Shown: in pieces, positions 1 through 11,431 of the stretch
Numbering within the stretch: position 1 is the first letter of the stretch
How the letters are laid out: every line of letters begins with the position of its first letter
NCBI GenBank assembly: GCA_021432605.1
Contig: MU271146.1
Span: 62,001 to 126,000, forward strand
Origin: Coniochaeta sp. PMI_546
Taxonomy: Eukaryota > Ascomycota > Sordariomycetes > Coniochaetales > Coniochaetaceae
Direction of reading: 5' to 3'
Length of the DNA: 64,000 bases
The notes under the pieces: model-generated
Seen by the model: the letters and a program-made list of their open reading frames with translations, nothing else
The model's database searches: none
What the model was told of the DNA's origin: nothing
Made by a program: the position numbers and the translations under genes

Positions 1-1218
1 CTAATCGCACTAGCCCAGGGACACAATGTTGATTGTCCAGCCAAGCAGCCCAAGATGCTGTTCGAAACGGCGATTGCACTTGGCATGGCTAGACCAAAGT
101 CCGCACTATCGCTCTGTAGTAAATGAACAATTGTCGATCTCTCTCGTCAGTAGGGTCAATCCCTTCTTTAGGGCCAGCAGTCAGTGCAGAAGTCACTCCA
201 CCCGGAGGCATCCGGTACATCCGCCGTCTGGCCCCCGAGAGCCTTGAGCGACAACAAGCGCCGGCGCGGCAGCGGCCCGGCACTTAGTTCGCTTCCAGAA
301 AGTCAAACTTTTTTCCCAACGGCCGTGGGACCCGCCCCGTTTTGCCCGTCATACCTTTATTTGTGTGCCCTGGTGGTGATCGGGTTGCTGTCATTTATGA
401 CATATCAATGGCCCTGCCGGGTTCCTGAGTCGTGACAATGCGCCTCTCGCACCACAATGGCACAACCCTTGACGTATATCGCCATCGAGAGTGCGATCGT
501 GGATGAAATTGGGACGCCCATGCTTTTTTCGCAAGCTGCGACGCAAATTGGCGCTATACGCGATACGCTAAACCTGGCTAGCCCCAGGGGGAGTCGTCAA
601 CAGCTTTTCATGCACTGTAACCTCGATAAACCAGGAATTGAGTAACCGAGGTTATTGGCCGACACCACCCCTGGTGATGGTTGCAATCTCGACGGAAACC
701 TGTCGTTTCAACTCGTCAGAGTTTTAGAAAGCCGTTCATGGTTTCTTTTCTCGGTGTGCCCTCACACCACGGCGAATCATTACTTTGGAGTGACGACATA
801 TGTAGAAATTGCATTTTCCTTTGCCACTTATACCGTCCTTGAAACCTAGTAACGGTGTTCACCTTGTTACATAGACATGATTCTCTTGTTTCGCGGAGAG
901 TGCCGCGCCACTACGGAGAATAGGTGAGCGTAGCGTGCCATAGTAGTGTAGTGTATGCTTCTGTAGCGGATTGACGGGCCCCCTTTACTACTACGTACTA
1001 GACTTACTGTGGTATGGTAGAGGACCCCGAGGTGGACTTGGCCTGCCTGACCCCGTACTCCTTCATGTAACCGGCATCCACCCGCGTGCGTATGTAAATG
1101 CAATCGAGCGCCCAGCTTTCCATTCATTCATTTCACAAAAAAAGCGCACACCCGTTTCCGGCATCACCTTCGCACAAATCTCTCAGAATAAGCAAAAAAG
1201 AACCAAAAAAGCAAAGAC
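1..1218. other. Intergenic, left edge of window
   Basis: No convincing gene was found. The open frames here are short, have no recognisable domain and overlap on both strands. The last 100 bases before the hydrolase start are A-rich and fit a 5' leader. Part of the stretch could be the end or promoter of a gene lying outside the window. Confidence 0.5.
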
Positions 1219-2265
1219 ATGGCAGCCTCCACGACCGTTGAAGTCCCCCACCTGGGCGGGATCAAGGCCGGCTACGCCCTTTCGGGGGAGTACGACGCCA
1301 AGAAGCCGACCGTGGTGCTGATCAACTCCATGTGCACCACCGTGTCGCTGTACAAGGCCCAGTTCGACAGCCCAGAGCTCACCTCCGCCGTCAACCTGCT
1401 GGCCATCGAGCCCCTCGGCCATGGCGCCACCAGCTGCCCGACGGAGCACTTCACCTACTGGGATACCGCCATCATGGCCCTCCAGGTGCTGGACAAGCTT
1501 GGCATTGACAAGGCCTTCGCCCTGGGTACCAGCCAGGGTGGCTGGATGGTCGCTCGCATGGCCTTGCTGGCACCTGACAGGGTGGGTCGCACGCATCCTC
1601 GCAACTCCGATAAATTAAATGAATTCATCATTGACCAGGCGCAACGTGGCTGACCCGGGGACATGATGTAGATACTCGGCCTCCTGCTCCTTGGCACGTC
1701 GATGGACTACGAGTCCGCCGACTCGCGCAGCAAGGGATGCTGGGACCCCAAGACCGTCCTGAAGCCCTTCTTTGAGAAGTGGTGCAGCCCGACGCCCACG
1801 CCGGACTTTGTCGTCGACGACGTCTGGTGCGGCATGGTCGGCAGCATCGGCTTCGGCTCCGGCACCACGCCGGAGGTGACTGCCTTCTGGACCGAGACGC
1901 TCAAGGGCATCTACCGGGGCGACGAGGGCAGGAAGAAGCTCAAGATGGCGCTTGCCAACCTGATGGAGAGGGACGGCCTGCTGCTTAGGCTGAGGGATAT
2001 CACGTGTCCTGTTGTCTGGCTCCAGGTAAGTTAACTGTCAATGCCATTCTTTGGGGGTTGTTGAACTTGCTGCTAACAAGAACTCCTCCAGGGCACCGAG
2101 GACGTGCCGTATGGTACGACCATCCCGGCTGAGCAGATCAAGCTGTTCACGTCGTCGAAGGAGGCCACGCTGGACTTCATCGAGGGCGGAGGTCACTACC
2201 TCAATGCCACGAACCCCAAGGAAGTTGGGGATGCTCTGCTCAAGATGGTCAAGAGGTATAGCTGA
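1219..2265 (+). CDS. Alpha/beta hydrolase fold protein
   Basis: Predicted 296-aa hydrolase; substrate unknown. Exons are 1219-1581, 1672-2025 and 2092-2265; both introns (90 and 66 nt) are GT-AG and phase 0, and the protein reads through both joins as one family member. The nucleophile elbow GTSQGGW places the catalytic Ser near residue 105. An acidic residue after the last strand (GTEDVPYG) and a late His (EGGGHYLN) complete a plausible triad. The early LINSMCTT segment would form the oxyanion region. There is no signal peptide, so it is probably cytosolic. It is the first of three same-strand catabolic-looking genes with the flavoprotein and amidase downstream, which may hint at a shared substrate, but no pathway can be named. 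The ATG at 1219 follows an A-rich leader and is the only good start before the first beta strand. Confidence 0.88.
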
Positions 2266-3058
2266 GATGTTTTAGAGTTCCCGTCATGAAATGCAAGCGA
2301 TGATTTGAATGTGATGCCATCTACATGCTTGGTTGGCGTTGGGCTGGGGTGCTCAGGAACGCGTCAAGAAAATACGCTCGTGTCTGCGTGGTGTTGCAAA
2401 AGAGTTCTGATGTTCTGAATTGCTGCATGATAGCCTTTTTTCCTTTCGGTTACTATCCATCTTCTGTGGTCTTTTACGCCAACGTTGAAGATGCGCTGTC
2501 GCATAGGAAGCGATGAGCCTCCATTGCTATGTCGAAAGATGTTGAATATGTTTCAATCGTGCCGCTGACAGTACGTTGGCTGCCCCACTCTTTCGCCTTA
2601 TTGTTGACTTCTGACTTCTGACCTTAGTCAGCTCTACTGGCGGCATCTTGTAACCTCCACTGTGTAAAGTCTGTTCTACATGATTTCTTACGACTTCAAC
2701 CCTTCAATAACACCTACTTGCATTGGAGTCATTGCACTGGATTTTCCCTTTCCTCTCTGCCCTATGTTGGTAGCCAAGTCCGCCGGCATGGAGCAACTCG
2801 TGCGGGGGAAGTGCAACCTGGCAAGCTGGCACTTACCCCGCGAAAGCCCAGGACTTGGAGATTGGGGATGCCGAGGTCTGGCTTGAAAGCGACCCTAGAT
2901 TTTAGCGATGGCTACCTTACCTACCCCGACATCTTGGTGGCGTGAGGTGACAGCCCTGTACCTCGCATCATATTTGTTGATCATCGAGGTATGCCGGTCC
3001 GGATGACATCCACCAACCTGAATCGCAACTAGGCAACCCAACCAAGTCAAGCATCAAC
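2266..3058. other. Intergenic
   Basis: About 790 bases between two co-oriented genes. It should contain the hydrolase 3' end and the flavoprotein promoter. A small direct repeat of GACTTCT lies near 2610. No gene is supported. Confidence 0.5.
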
Positions 3059-4798
3059 ATGTCCACCAAGCCAGATCAGCAGGATGCGCGTGTGCCAACA
3101 GACACAGTTCTCATCGTGGGCGGCGGTCTAGCTGGTCTCGTCGCCGCCTTCGAGCTGACCCGCCGCCGCGTCAAGTGCATCATCCTCGACCAAGAAAACG
3201 CGGACAACCTGGGCGGCCAGGCATTCTGGTCCCTCGGCGGCATCTTCTGCGTGGATTCCGCAGACCAGCGCCGCTGGGGCATCAAGGACTCCCGCGAGCT
3301 CGCCATGGCCGACTGGATGAACTCGGCCCGCTTCGACCGCGAGCGGGACGATGTCTGGCCGCGGCAGTGGGCCGAGGCGTTCGTCAACTTTGCGACGGAT
3401 AAGATGGAGAAGTACGTCAAGGCGAGGGGCATGACCTTCCTCCAGGTTGGCTGGGCTGAGCGCGGGGACGGTCGTGCGTCCGGACATGGCAATTCGGTGC
3501 CTAGGTTCCACCTGACTTGGGGCACTGGACCTGAAGTGGTGAGAGTGTTTGCGGAACCGGTCAAGAAGGCTGCGGAGGAGGGTTTGGTCGAATTTAAGTT
3601 TCGTCATCGCGTCGACGAGATCATCAAGGACGAGAGCGGGCGGGCCATCGGTGTTCGGGGCGCGATTCTTGAGCCCAGTGACGGCCTCGCTAGGGGCGTT
3701 AAGTCATCGAGAGAGGTGATCGACAGCTTCGAGTACTGCGGCAAGGCCATACTTGTATCATCTGGTGGTATTGGAGGGGATGTGGAGAAAGTAAAGAAGG
3801 CCTGGCCGGTGGACCGGCTGGGCCCAAAAGTGCCCGAGAACTTTGTCGTCGGCGTGCCAGCACACGTCGACGGGCGGATGCTCGAAATCACAAAGGGAGC
3901 CGGGGCCAACATCGTCAACGCAGACCGCATGTGGCACTACACCGAAGGACTCGCGAACTGGAATCCAATATGGCCCAACCACGGCATCCGAGTCCTCCCT
4001 GGCCCGTCTTCGCTCTGGCTCGACGCCACTGGGAAGCGTCTACCAGCGCCGCTGTTCCCAGGCACCGATACACTGGCGACCTTAAAGCACATATGCTCGA
4101 CTGGTTACGACTACACCTGGTTCATCCTGGATAGGTCCATCATAGCCCGCGAGTTTGCTCTCTCGGGCTCGGAGCAGAACCCCGATGTCACGGGGAAGAG
4201 CTATCTCAGCCTTTTGACACGGATATTCGGAGGCAGCGGTACGGTCCCCGTACAGAACTTCATGAAGCACGGCAAGGACTTCATCGTAAAGGACAATCTT
4301 GAGGACCTCGTCCAGGGCATGAACGAGCTAGCTGCCACTGTCAAAGGACCAGAACTCGACATCCAGTTGATCAGGAAACAGATAGACGACCTGAACCTGC
4401 AACTGGCCAACAACTTCACCAAGGATGCACAGGTGATGCTCATCGATAACGCAAGGAGATACAGCTACGATAAGTGGACTCGGGTTGCGAAGAAGCACAG
4501 CCTGATGGATCCTAAGCACGGCCCAATGATCGCTGTCCGCATGAACCTCCTGACTAGAAAGACACTTGGTGGGCTCGAGACTGATCTGGAGTCCAAAATC
4601 ATCAAGCCGGATGGGGAGCGCTTCCCCGGTCTCTATGCGGCGGGAGAGGTCGCTGGCTTTGGCGGCGGAGGTGTCCACGGGTATTCGTCCCTTGAAGGTA
4701 CTTTCCTGGGAGGATGCATCTTCTCCGGTCGCGCTGCCGGAATTGCCATGGCGAAAGAGGTGCTCGGCGAGGAAGTCCTTTCGAAAGATGTTATATGA
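3059..4798 (+). CDS. FAD-dependent oxidoreductase, 3-ketosteroid dehydrogenase-like (COG3573 type)
   Basis: Intronless, 579 aa. It belongs to the FAD_binding_2 (fumarate reductase/KstD) group. An N-terminal Rossmann motif LIVGGGLAGLVAAFEL (about residues 19-34) binds the FAD ADP moiety. A segment reading NLGGQAFWSLGGIF follows, and the C-terminal FAD-contacting block LYAAGEVAGFGGGG-HGYSSLEG is typical of bacterial and fungal putative FAD-binding dehydrogenases of this family. The family oxidises or reduces C-C bonds next to carbonyls in ring or chain substrates; the substrate here is unknown. No signal peptide is seen. The start has an A at -3 (CAACATGTCC). It sits between an alpha/beta hydrolase and an amidase on the same strand, so a role in breaking down a cyclic or amide compound is possible but is inference only. 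Confidence 0.9.
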   Translation: MSTKPDQQDARVPTDTVLIVGGGLAGLVAAFELTRRRVKCIILDQENADNLGGQAFWSLGGIFCVDSADQRRWGIKDSRELAMADWMNSARFDRERDDVWPRQWAEAFVNFATDKMEKYVKARGMTFLQVGWAERGDGRASGHGNSVPRFHLTWGTGPEVVRVFAEPVKKAAEEGLVEFKFRHRVDEIIKDESGRAIGVRGAILEPSDGLARGVKSSREVIDSFEYCGKAILVSSGGIGGDVEKVKKAWPVDRLGPKVPENFVVGVPAHVDGRMLEITKGAGANIVNADRMWHYTEGLANWNPIWPNHGIRVLPGPSSLWLDATGKRLPAPLFPGTDTLATLKHICSTGYDYTWFILDRSIIAREFALSGSEQNPDVTGKSYLSLLTRIFGGSGTVPVQNFMKHGKDFIVKDNLEDLVQGMNELAATVKGPELDIQLIRKQIDDLNLQLANNFTKDAQVMLIDNARRYSYDKWTRVAKKHSLMDPKHGPMIAVRMNLLTRKTLGGLETDLESKIIKPDGERFPGLYAAGEVAGFGGGGVHGYSSLEGTFLGGCIFSGRAAGIAMAKEVLGEEVLSKDVI

Positions 4799-5226
4799 GT
4801 CTCCGTATATATATCACTTGGAGTGTATCTCTCGCAGTATTTTACTACTGACATAGCGCCTACACGTGTCAGCAGCGTGACCTGCGGTCCCCGCGGGCTT
4901 GGTGATGGGTGGGATCGGGTGCGGCCCGCGAAGCGGGTCGTCGGCCCCCAAATGCGCCGTTGATGCCTATCACGACAGGTGGATTGCAATGCACGATAGG
5001 CTTAGACTCTACGTGGCACAGCAGGCGGGGTCTGTTGTCGATAACGGACCTCGCCGACCGGGTATTCCATTGGCAAGCATTGGAGCGATGGACGATAGCA
5101 CTTGTGTATAATGTACATAGCAATCAAGATCTTGATAAGTGGCAGCCGGCTTCACCTCGAGAGCGTCGGCGCCCAGAGGGTAGGACGACAATTGCGTAGG
5201 AGTCTAGGTCTCCTGGATGCAGCGAA
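4799..5226. other. Intergenic
   Basis: No gene. It contains a GC-rich patch with a perfect small hairpin (CCCGC-gaa-GCGGG, about 4925-4937) and otherwise looks like terminator and promoter sequence. Confidence 0.4.
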
Positions 5227-7141
5227 ATGTCATCTTTCCGACTCTTGTCTGCCCTCGTCCTGGCCAGTGTGGTCGGCGTCCATACCCAGGACATTGGGAC
5301 ACTGATACCGCCATTATTTCCGCTGCAGAAAGATGCTGACTCCATCAACCTGTTTCCTATGGCCTCATGTGGCAGCTTTCGTCTTGAGGAGGCTACCATT
5401 AACGAGATGCAGGCAGCAATGCATAATGGCACTTTAACTTCGGTGCAACTCGTCACCTGCTACTTGCTCAGGACACTCCAAGTCGACGAGTACATCAAGT
5501 GAGTCTGAGATACAAACAGGGCAATGTACATTCAGTATCTGTTTTAAGGCTCCAGTCTGACATCAAGATGTTACAAGTTCGATCTTACAGCTCAATCCTG
5601 ATGCCTTGACCATCGCGGGTCAGATGGACATCGAGCGTAAAGCGGGCAAAGTCCGCGGGCCCTTACATGGCATCCCATTCACTGTGAAGGACAACATCGC
5701 GACCAAGGACAGTATGGAGACCACTGCCGGAAGCTGGGCTCTTGTGGGCAGCATCGTTCCACGCGATGCGCACGTCGTCTCTCGTCTCCGAGCAGCCGGA
5801 GCCGTGCTATTTGGCAAGGCAACCCTGAGCGAGTGGGCAGATATGAGGAGCAACAACTACTCGGAGGGCTATTCCGGGCGCGGAGGACAGGCGAGGAGCC
5901 CATACAATTTGACGCTCAATCCTGGCGGAAGCAGCTCTGGTAGTGCTGGAGGAGTTGCAGCCAATGTCATCGCCTTTTCACTAGGGACCGAGACGGACGG
6001 TAGTGGTGAGTGTATGTTCGGGCTCTAGAGAAGACAGGACAGCTGACCATTGGCAGTCATCAATCCGGCAGAAAGAAATGCCATTGTTGGCTTCAAGCCC
6101 ACGGTCGGCCTGACGTCAAGAGCCGGGTAAAGTTCTTGGCCTGAGTGCGAGGATTCTGTTGCTAACTTACAAAGCGTTATCCCGGAAAGCGAACACCAGG
6201 ACACGGTTGGAACATTCGGTCGCACCGTCAGAGACGCTGTGTATGCTCTTGATGCGATCTATGGAGTCGATCCTTTGGACAACTACACCATCTCTCAGGA
6301 GGGCAACACTCCCAAAGGCGGTTACTCCCAGTTCCTGACGACCAAGGACGCACTCAAAGGAGCCACCTTCGGCATCCCATGGAACAGCTTCTGGATCTAC
6401 GCGGATGAGGAGCAACGTCGGATTCTGAAGGCCTTGCTATGCCTCATTTCCGGAGCAGGAGCCACAATCATCAACGGGACCGAGATACTCGACTATGAGA
6501 TACTCGTGAGTCCGAACGGCTGGAACTGGGACTATGGCGGGACACGCGGCTACCCGAACGAGTCCGAGTACACCGTCGTCAAGGTAGACTTCTACAACAA
6601 CATCAAGACGTATCTCTCGGAGCTACAGAACACCAATATCAGGTCTCTTGAGGACATCGTGCAGTACAACTACGACAACGACGGTAGCGAAGGAGGCAAT
6701 CCGTGGCCCCTGGGTATCCCGGCCTTCTACTCTGGTCAGGACGGCTTCCTCGCCTCGCTCGACACAAAAGGTGTCAAGGACGAGATATACTTCCAAGCAT
6801 TGAACTTCAGCCAAACATCAACGAGAGTTGGCATCGACACCGCTCTCAGTTTCAACGGCAGACGTCTGTCCGGCTTGCTTGTCCCGCCCGACGTGGGCCA
6901 GACGTACCAGATCGCCGCCCAGGCGGGATATCCCATGATCACACTGCCGGCTGGTTTCCACTCGAGCACAGGCATGCCCTTCGGTCTTGCTATCATGCAG
7001 ACTGCGTGGGGCGAGTCGGAGCTGGTCAGGTGGGGAAGCGCTATCGAGGATCTCCAGCTCAGCTCGGGGATACCGTACAAGCGGACGCTGCCGAAGTGGT
7101 ATGGGTACTTGCAGAGGAACATTCCTGTGCTCAATCTATAA
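5227..7141 (+). CDS. Secreted amidase (amidase signature family)
   Basis: Exons 5227-5498, 5578-6005, 6057-6126 and 6175-7141 give 578 aa, close to the usual length of fungal secreted amidases. A signal peptide covers about the first 20 residues (hydrophobic LLSALVLASVVGV then HTQ). The amidase signature is clear: catalytic Lys in GIPFTVKDNIATKD, the glycine/serine-rich GGSSSGSAGGVAAN, and nucleophile Ser in GTETDGS, where exon 2 ends within the following codon and exon 3 continues VINPAERNAIVGFKPT. These give the Ser-cisSer-Lys triad of the family. It hydrolyses an amide (or small peptide amide) outside the cell or in the secretory path; substrate unknown. The first intron acceptor was chosen at 5577 because it restores the NSILQLNPDALTIAGQ segment expected ahead of the catalytic core. 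Confidence 0.9.
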
Positions 7142-7733
7142 GCGACCCGACCCAGTGAGTACAGAAGATGCATGACCGAACATTACATGTGCTGCTAAGC
7201 ATCATTCTGATCGCCGGCGCGGTCGACATGGCCGGTGGCAGAAGGTTAGGGTCACGTCGATCTGGCCTGGCGTGGTTTCGAGAGCCGCTCTCAGTCAAGG
7301 CCAGCCTAATCAAGATTGTCCCTGTGAAATTAGGCAAATTGGTTGGGATTGAGTTGCCACACGCTCGATTTCCTGCAACACGCGCTGACCATCGTTTCGT
7401 GGTTGTGGTCGTTGGTGGAGAGTGCTGTTGGCGGCGCTAAATCCGGAAGGTTGACAGGTTGGCTATATGCTCCGTCAACATGCAGAACTTAGCGTTGCAT
7501 GCAAACAGACTTCCTGCTCCAAATGCATTCTTTGAAGTAAAACTGTGCCTCTTAATCTGTTTAAGCTTATTTCAGACCGTGTCCGAAGAAAAATCTCGCT
7601 CCCTCTCACGCCTATGGTACTGGCTACCAACAAAGGATTGTGGCACGTCTTCCGAGTTCTCCAGTCCTCTGCTACAACACAATCGCCGCCCCCGTATGCT
7701 CAAATCCGTACATAGTTCATACCTCTATGTGCG
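7142..7733. other. Intergenic
   Basis: About 590 bases with amidase 3' sequence and the upstream region of the next gene. A 90-codon open frame at 7168-7440 has a hydrophobic start but no homology I recognise, and it begins 27 bases after the amidase stop. I do not call it. Confidence 0.4.
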
Positions 7734-8618
7734 ATGCTACAAGATTGCGAGAAGGAGCTCGCAACGGGCTATGGCGTCGAGGTGGTTCCTGGTCGCCACG
7801 ACTTAGAAGTTGTTCCTGGGCAGAAACTGGAAGGCTATCCGGCGCACCACTACATACGAGGACCCCATACAAAGCATCGAAACCACTCTCGAAGTCCAAG
7901 AACCAAGATTCTTGGCTTGAGAAAGACAACCTTCATCCTCACTTCTTTGTTGGTCATCGTGACCATCGCGGCCGCCATAGCTTGCGGTGTTGGAGGGTCA
8001 ATCGCTGCACAATGCACCAGAGAGTATGTACTCCTTTATTCCTGACCATGCTCCTTGAAGTCGATATGTGATTCGCTGGTCTAACATCGTCTTAGGACCA
8101 ACAACATCGACTCCGCTCCAAGTCCGCAGACAAACGGGACAGAGAGCATCCACACAGTGACAGTGACCATGACGGTACCAGCACCTGCTCCGACAGTAGC
8201 AGCTGTATCAGCCGCGCCCAACAACGGTACCACACCCACAACATCAGGACTGGTGGTACCGACCGGGACTCTGGCTTTGAATTGCCCCAACCTCGACCAA
8301 GCCGGTCAACAAACCATCAAAATTGGAGGCTACACTTGGTACTTCAACTCCATGTGCGGGACAGACTTTGCAGGCCACGACATTGTGGGAATCATCTCCT
8401 ATTCGCTCCAGAACTGCCTGCAGGCTTGTGTCATGTACAACCTCTTCTACGGCGACAACAACTGCGTAGCTGTCCATTTTACTGCTGATATGGTCGGGGC
8501 GCTTGCGGCGAATTTCGCCAACTGCTGGCTGAAGAATGGGACGGAGACGAATATGAGCCAGCGTCAGGGAAACCTCGTTATTACTGCCGTCTTGGCCAAC
8601 TCGTCCTTAAGTTTGTAG
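7734..8618 (+). CDS. Single-pass membrane protein with Cys-containing (Apple/WSC-like) ectodomain
   Basis: Exons 7734-8023 and 8096-8618 (72-nt intron) encode 270 aa. Layout: a hydrophilic N-terminus of about 65 residues, one strong transmembrane helix (TTFILTSLLVIVTIAAAIA, about residues 65-85), then a Thr/Pro/Ala-rich stalk and a C-terminal domain of about 120 residues. That domain has Cys in CPNLDQ, MCGTDF, NCLQACVMYN, NNCVAVHF and FANCWLK. The spacing is like the small extracellular Apple/PAN-type domains often found C-terminal to a helix in filamentous fungi. N-glycosylation sites (NGT, NMS) occur in the ectodomain, so it is likely a type II plasma-membrane or cell-wall-facing protein. 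Function unknown; adhesion or carbohydrate contact is a guess. The start is the least certain part of the model. Confidence 0.7.
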
Positions 8619-9180
8619 GCGGAAGCAGTTCGTGGAGGCCGAATCCGGCTGGTGTTTGGTAGTAATTGGATCCAGTCTATGTATGTAGGACACGTGCGAT
8701 CTTGTGGTTATACTGCCGTACGGCATCTTCATGCTAATAACGTTCAATGTACAGCCATATGACGCAAAAGTACACATATGATGAAATATTCTTGCACCAA
8801 AGGACATGATTGCTACAATTCTACTCGAATTTGCTCTCCTAAACAAATACCTTATTTGCAGCTAGTCGTGTGACTCGAGTGGCTGACCTCAGCACGGCCA
8901 TTGGACCGTGGCTGGTTGGTGGTTTGCTTTCCAGTGGAAGGATCTCCCGCAATAAGGTACTATACATCCTTGCGTGGCACACAACACTGCTTTACACACT
9001 ATATTGAAGGCTGGATCATTTGAACCTTTCTTAGGCCATTGAAGTGAACCATGGCTTTCTAGAAAGGGGGATACGAGGCGTGTTGGAGAGATGACAAGGA
9101 AACTTGTGAAAAACTTAAGAGCGACGCTGTTGAAATCATATTTGTACATAGGGGCATTCCACTCCGCAGTTGATCGAGAC
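8619..9180. other. Intergenic between convergent genes
   Basis: Converging 3' ends of the membrane protein gene and the glycosyltransferase gene. AT-richer than the flanks. No gene seen. Confidence 0.4.
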
Positions 9181-10313
9181 TCAGACCAGCTGGTTGACCA
9201 ACTCGCCCCCTAGTTCGTTCCTCCAAGTGCTAGCGTAATGGTGCGTGACCAACACTGGACCCAAAGTCTCCTTCTCATGATAGTGGTTCGTGCTCGCTGC
9301 AAAGGCATAACCGGGAAGTATCAGAACATCTCCAACCAATCTCGGTTTCCGCAGGTTTGAAAGACTCTGTTCGTAGATCTGTCCTTCCACGGAAGACGAC
9401 AAGCTCTTCAGGATGCTTCTTGTGAACCTCCTGGGACCAGTAACATCACAGACGTCTCCCACCATGCTATGCTTCAAACCAGAGAGCGTAACGTTGTTGT
9501 GTACCGCCATATCGTGAAGCCCCTGTATCACATCCTCAATCACCATCCACATGTGGGGGAGACCAGGCTTGGCCATGATGATCCATGTAGCGAACTGGCG
9601 AACGAAGTTCTGTCCCCAACCCGCATCAAACTCCCATCCTACGACTAAAGCAGCGTCGTTCTCGTACTCGGAGGGGACCCATTGTTCTATAGGTGTCCCT
9701 TCACAGGAGACATCGAGATCGGAGTAGACGCCACCTTCAGCAAAAAGGATGAGATATCGAAGAAGATCAGCTTTGAGGATAGGGACGCTGAGAGAAAGGT
9801 AGGTATTGACGATATCCGGGTGAGCAGCAAAGGTTTGCTTGACGTAATCATCGGCTGAGTGGTCTGTCATGTACTCGAGGCGGTAGGCAGGGTTGTTGTT
9901 GATGCAACTCTCTGTCCACTGACGCATCTCAACGCTCATGCCTTGAGGGCCGACCTTGTACCACAACTTCTTAGGTATCTCCGACTTGCTTGCTACTGGT
10001 GCAGGGGTGGCGCGTGCCCGAAACCGAAGTGGCTGACTGATAGGATCGTCGGTGTTCGTTCGAAAATGGGGGGCTCGTATAATGTGCTCGTCTGGGGCGC
10101 TTCAGTGACGACCGGGGCAGTGACAGGTTGCGTGTTTGCATTCAAGAACGCTGAAGGGTTCGGGAAGAATCGTTTCGCGACGACAGCCTCCACATTCGAG
10201 GTTGGGAGAGTTCCAAGCTGAAAGATGGAAAGAAAGACACAGAAACTGGACACCACAACCAGCGTGGTGAATCCGGCAACTCTGACAGCGACTTGGCGGT
10301 TTCTGAGGAGCAT
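9181..10313 (-). CDS. Och1-like glycosyltransferase (GT32, DXD motif)
   Basis: Golgi type II membrane protein by layout: N-terminal anchor (AGFTTLVVVSSFCVFLSIF) right after the Met at 10313, a stem, then a GT32 domain. The catalytic domain has the entry motif IPKKLWYKVG, the helix LKADLLRYLILFAEGG, the DXD metal/sugar-nucleotide site VYSDLDVSCEG, and the C-terminal VTHHYASTWRNE typical of Och1-type alpha-mannosyltransferases. The stem and catalytic frames differ. A GT-AG intron at 10112-10033 (80 nt, weak donor GTCGTC) would join them in phase 0 and give about 350 aa; otherwise there is a frame break near 10030. The catalytic domain starts at about 9980 and is intact to the stop. Likely role: adding a mannose or similar sugar to N-glycans or glycolipids. 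Confidence 0.75.
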
Positions 10314-11431
10314 GTTTATTGCGTTTGCAGTGATTTCGTGCCCGTATTGCATAGGAAAGTCAGTACAAGCTGAGAAAATATCCTGCAGGTGTCCTTGATG
10401 CTTCGGACACCACGAGAGTCCAAGGGACTTATACATCACTAAGATGCCCCATGCCCTCCACGACGACCACCTCCATCCAGGGCCTGCGGGTGCCATCTTC
10501 GTCACCCGTCTCAGATATCAATAATCATGCCGAACTGTCGCGAGAGCCGCCATCTGGCGGTGACTCTAGTCGTCCTGACGCGACGATATCGAAGGAGATT
10601 GGTCCTTGATATTGCAAGGGGTCTGAACTCACGTGTCTATCGTAGGCCCAGGTCCGGGGCCTGGGACCAGTAATAAAGTTATTGCTGGGACGAAGCGGTA
10701 CCGACAGACTGGAACTGCACTCGACAGGGATTAGGGGCTTAACCTTCTCCATGACCACAACTTTCAACCAACAGCATCAATCCTAGAACCCAACGTTTTG
10801 CTCTCTAGCGCAGCAATAGCCGCTGTTGAAATGGGCCTGTCATTCTTGTGAACAGCACAACACGTGTCATGTCAACGCTGCGTTCACCGCTTGATTTTCC
10901 CCCACTAGACCTGGCGGCCGGCGTCAACCCGCATAGTTAAATTCTCCTGGCACACAGCCTGCACAAAACCCATGCAATAAGCTGCTTACAATGTTCGCGT
11001 GTGTATTTGATTCTCGGAAGCACTTTGCTCGTTTCGAAATCAGCTCCAGACAACGTTCGACAAACAGACGGCTCTAAATTGCCGCCGGATTTCCCAAGCT
11101 AGGGTACTCATGCACGTCTTTGTTTGACCTAAACAAGCGGAGATAGTTAAAGAGAGTTACCAATCACGATAAGGGTGAAAAGCTCAGGAGTCTGTTTTTC
11201 GAAGAGGACGACGTACTTCCACGTCAGGAAGTCAGGCGATGGTTGATATTGAAAGAGAGACTGCCACTAACTACTTGTCTTTACTGCTACGCTGCATCCG
11301 AACGCCCACAAACCCAAAGTTCAGTCCGAGTATCTTGCAAGCCATAAGTCTCCTATTGTAGTAAATCCGGCTTACCTGTCCAATACAACCGCTCCTTAGT
11401 AAAAGTGGCAACCATCCTCAAACAAATCTAT
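10314..11431. other. Intergenic, upstream of the glycosyltransferase
   Basis: Holds the promoter side of the glycosyltransferase (minus strand) and the 3' side of the next minus-strand gene. Open frames here are short and without recognisable domains. Confidence 0.4.

Noticed and set aside
7168-7440. 90-codon frame with a hydrophobic start right after the amidase
   Set aside because: The start lies within the amidase 3' end and the rest has no domain or Cys pattern; a secreted small protein cannot be excluded but is not supported.
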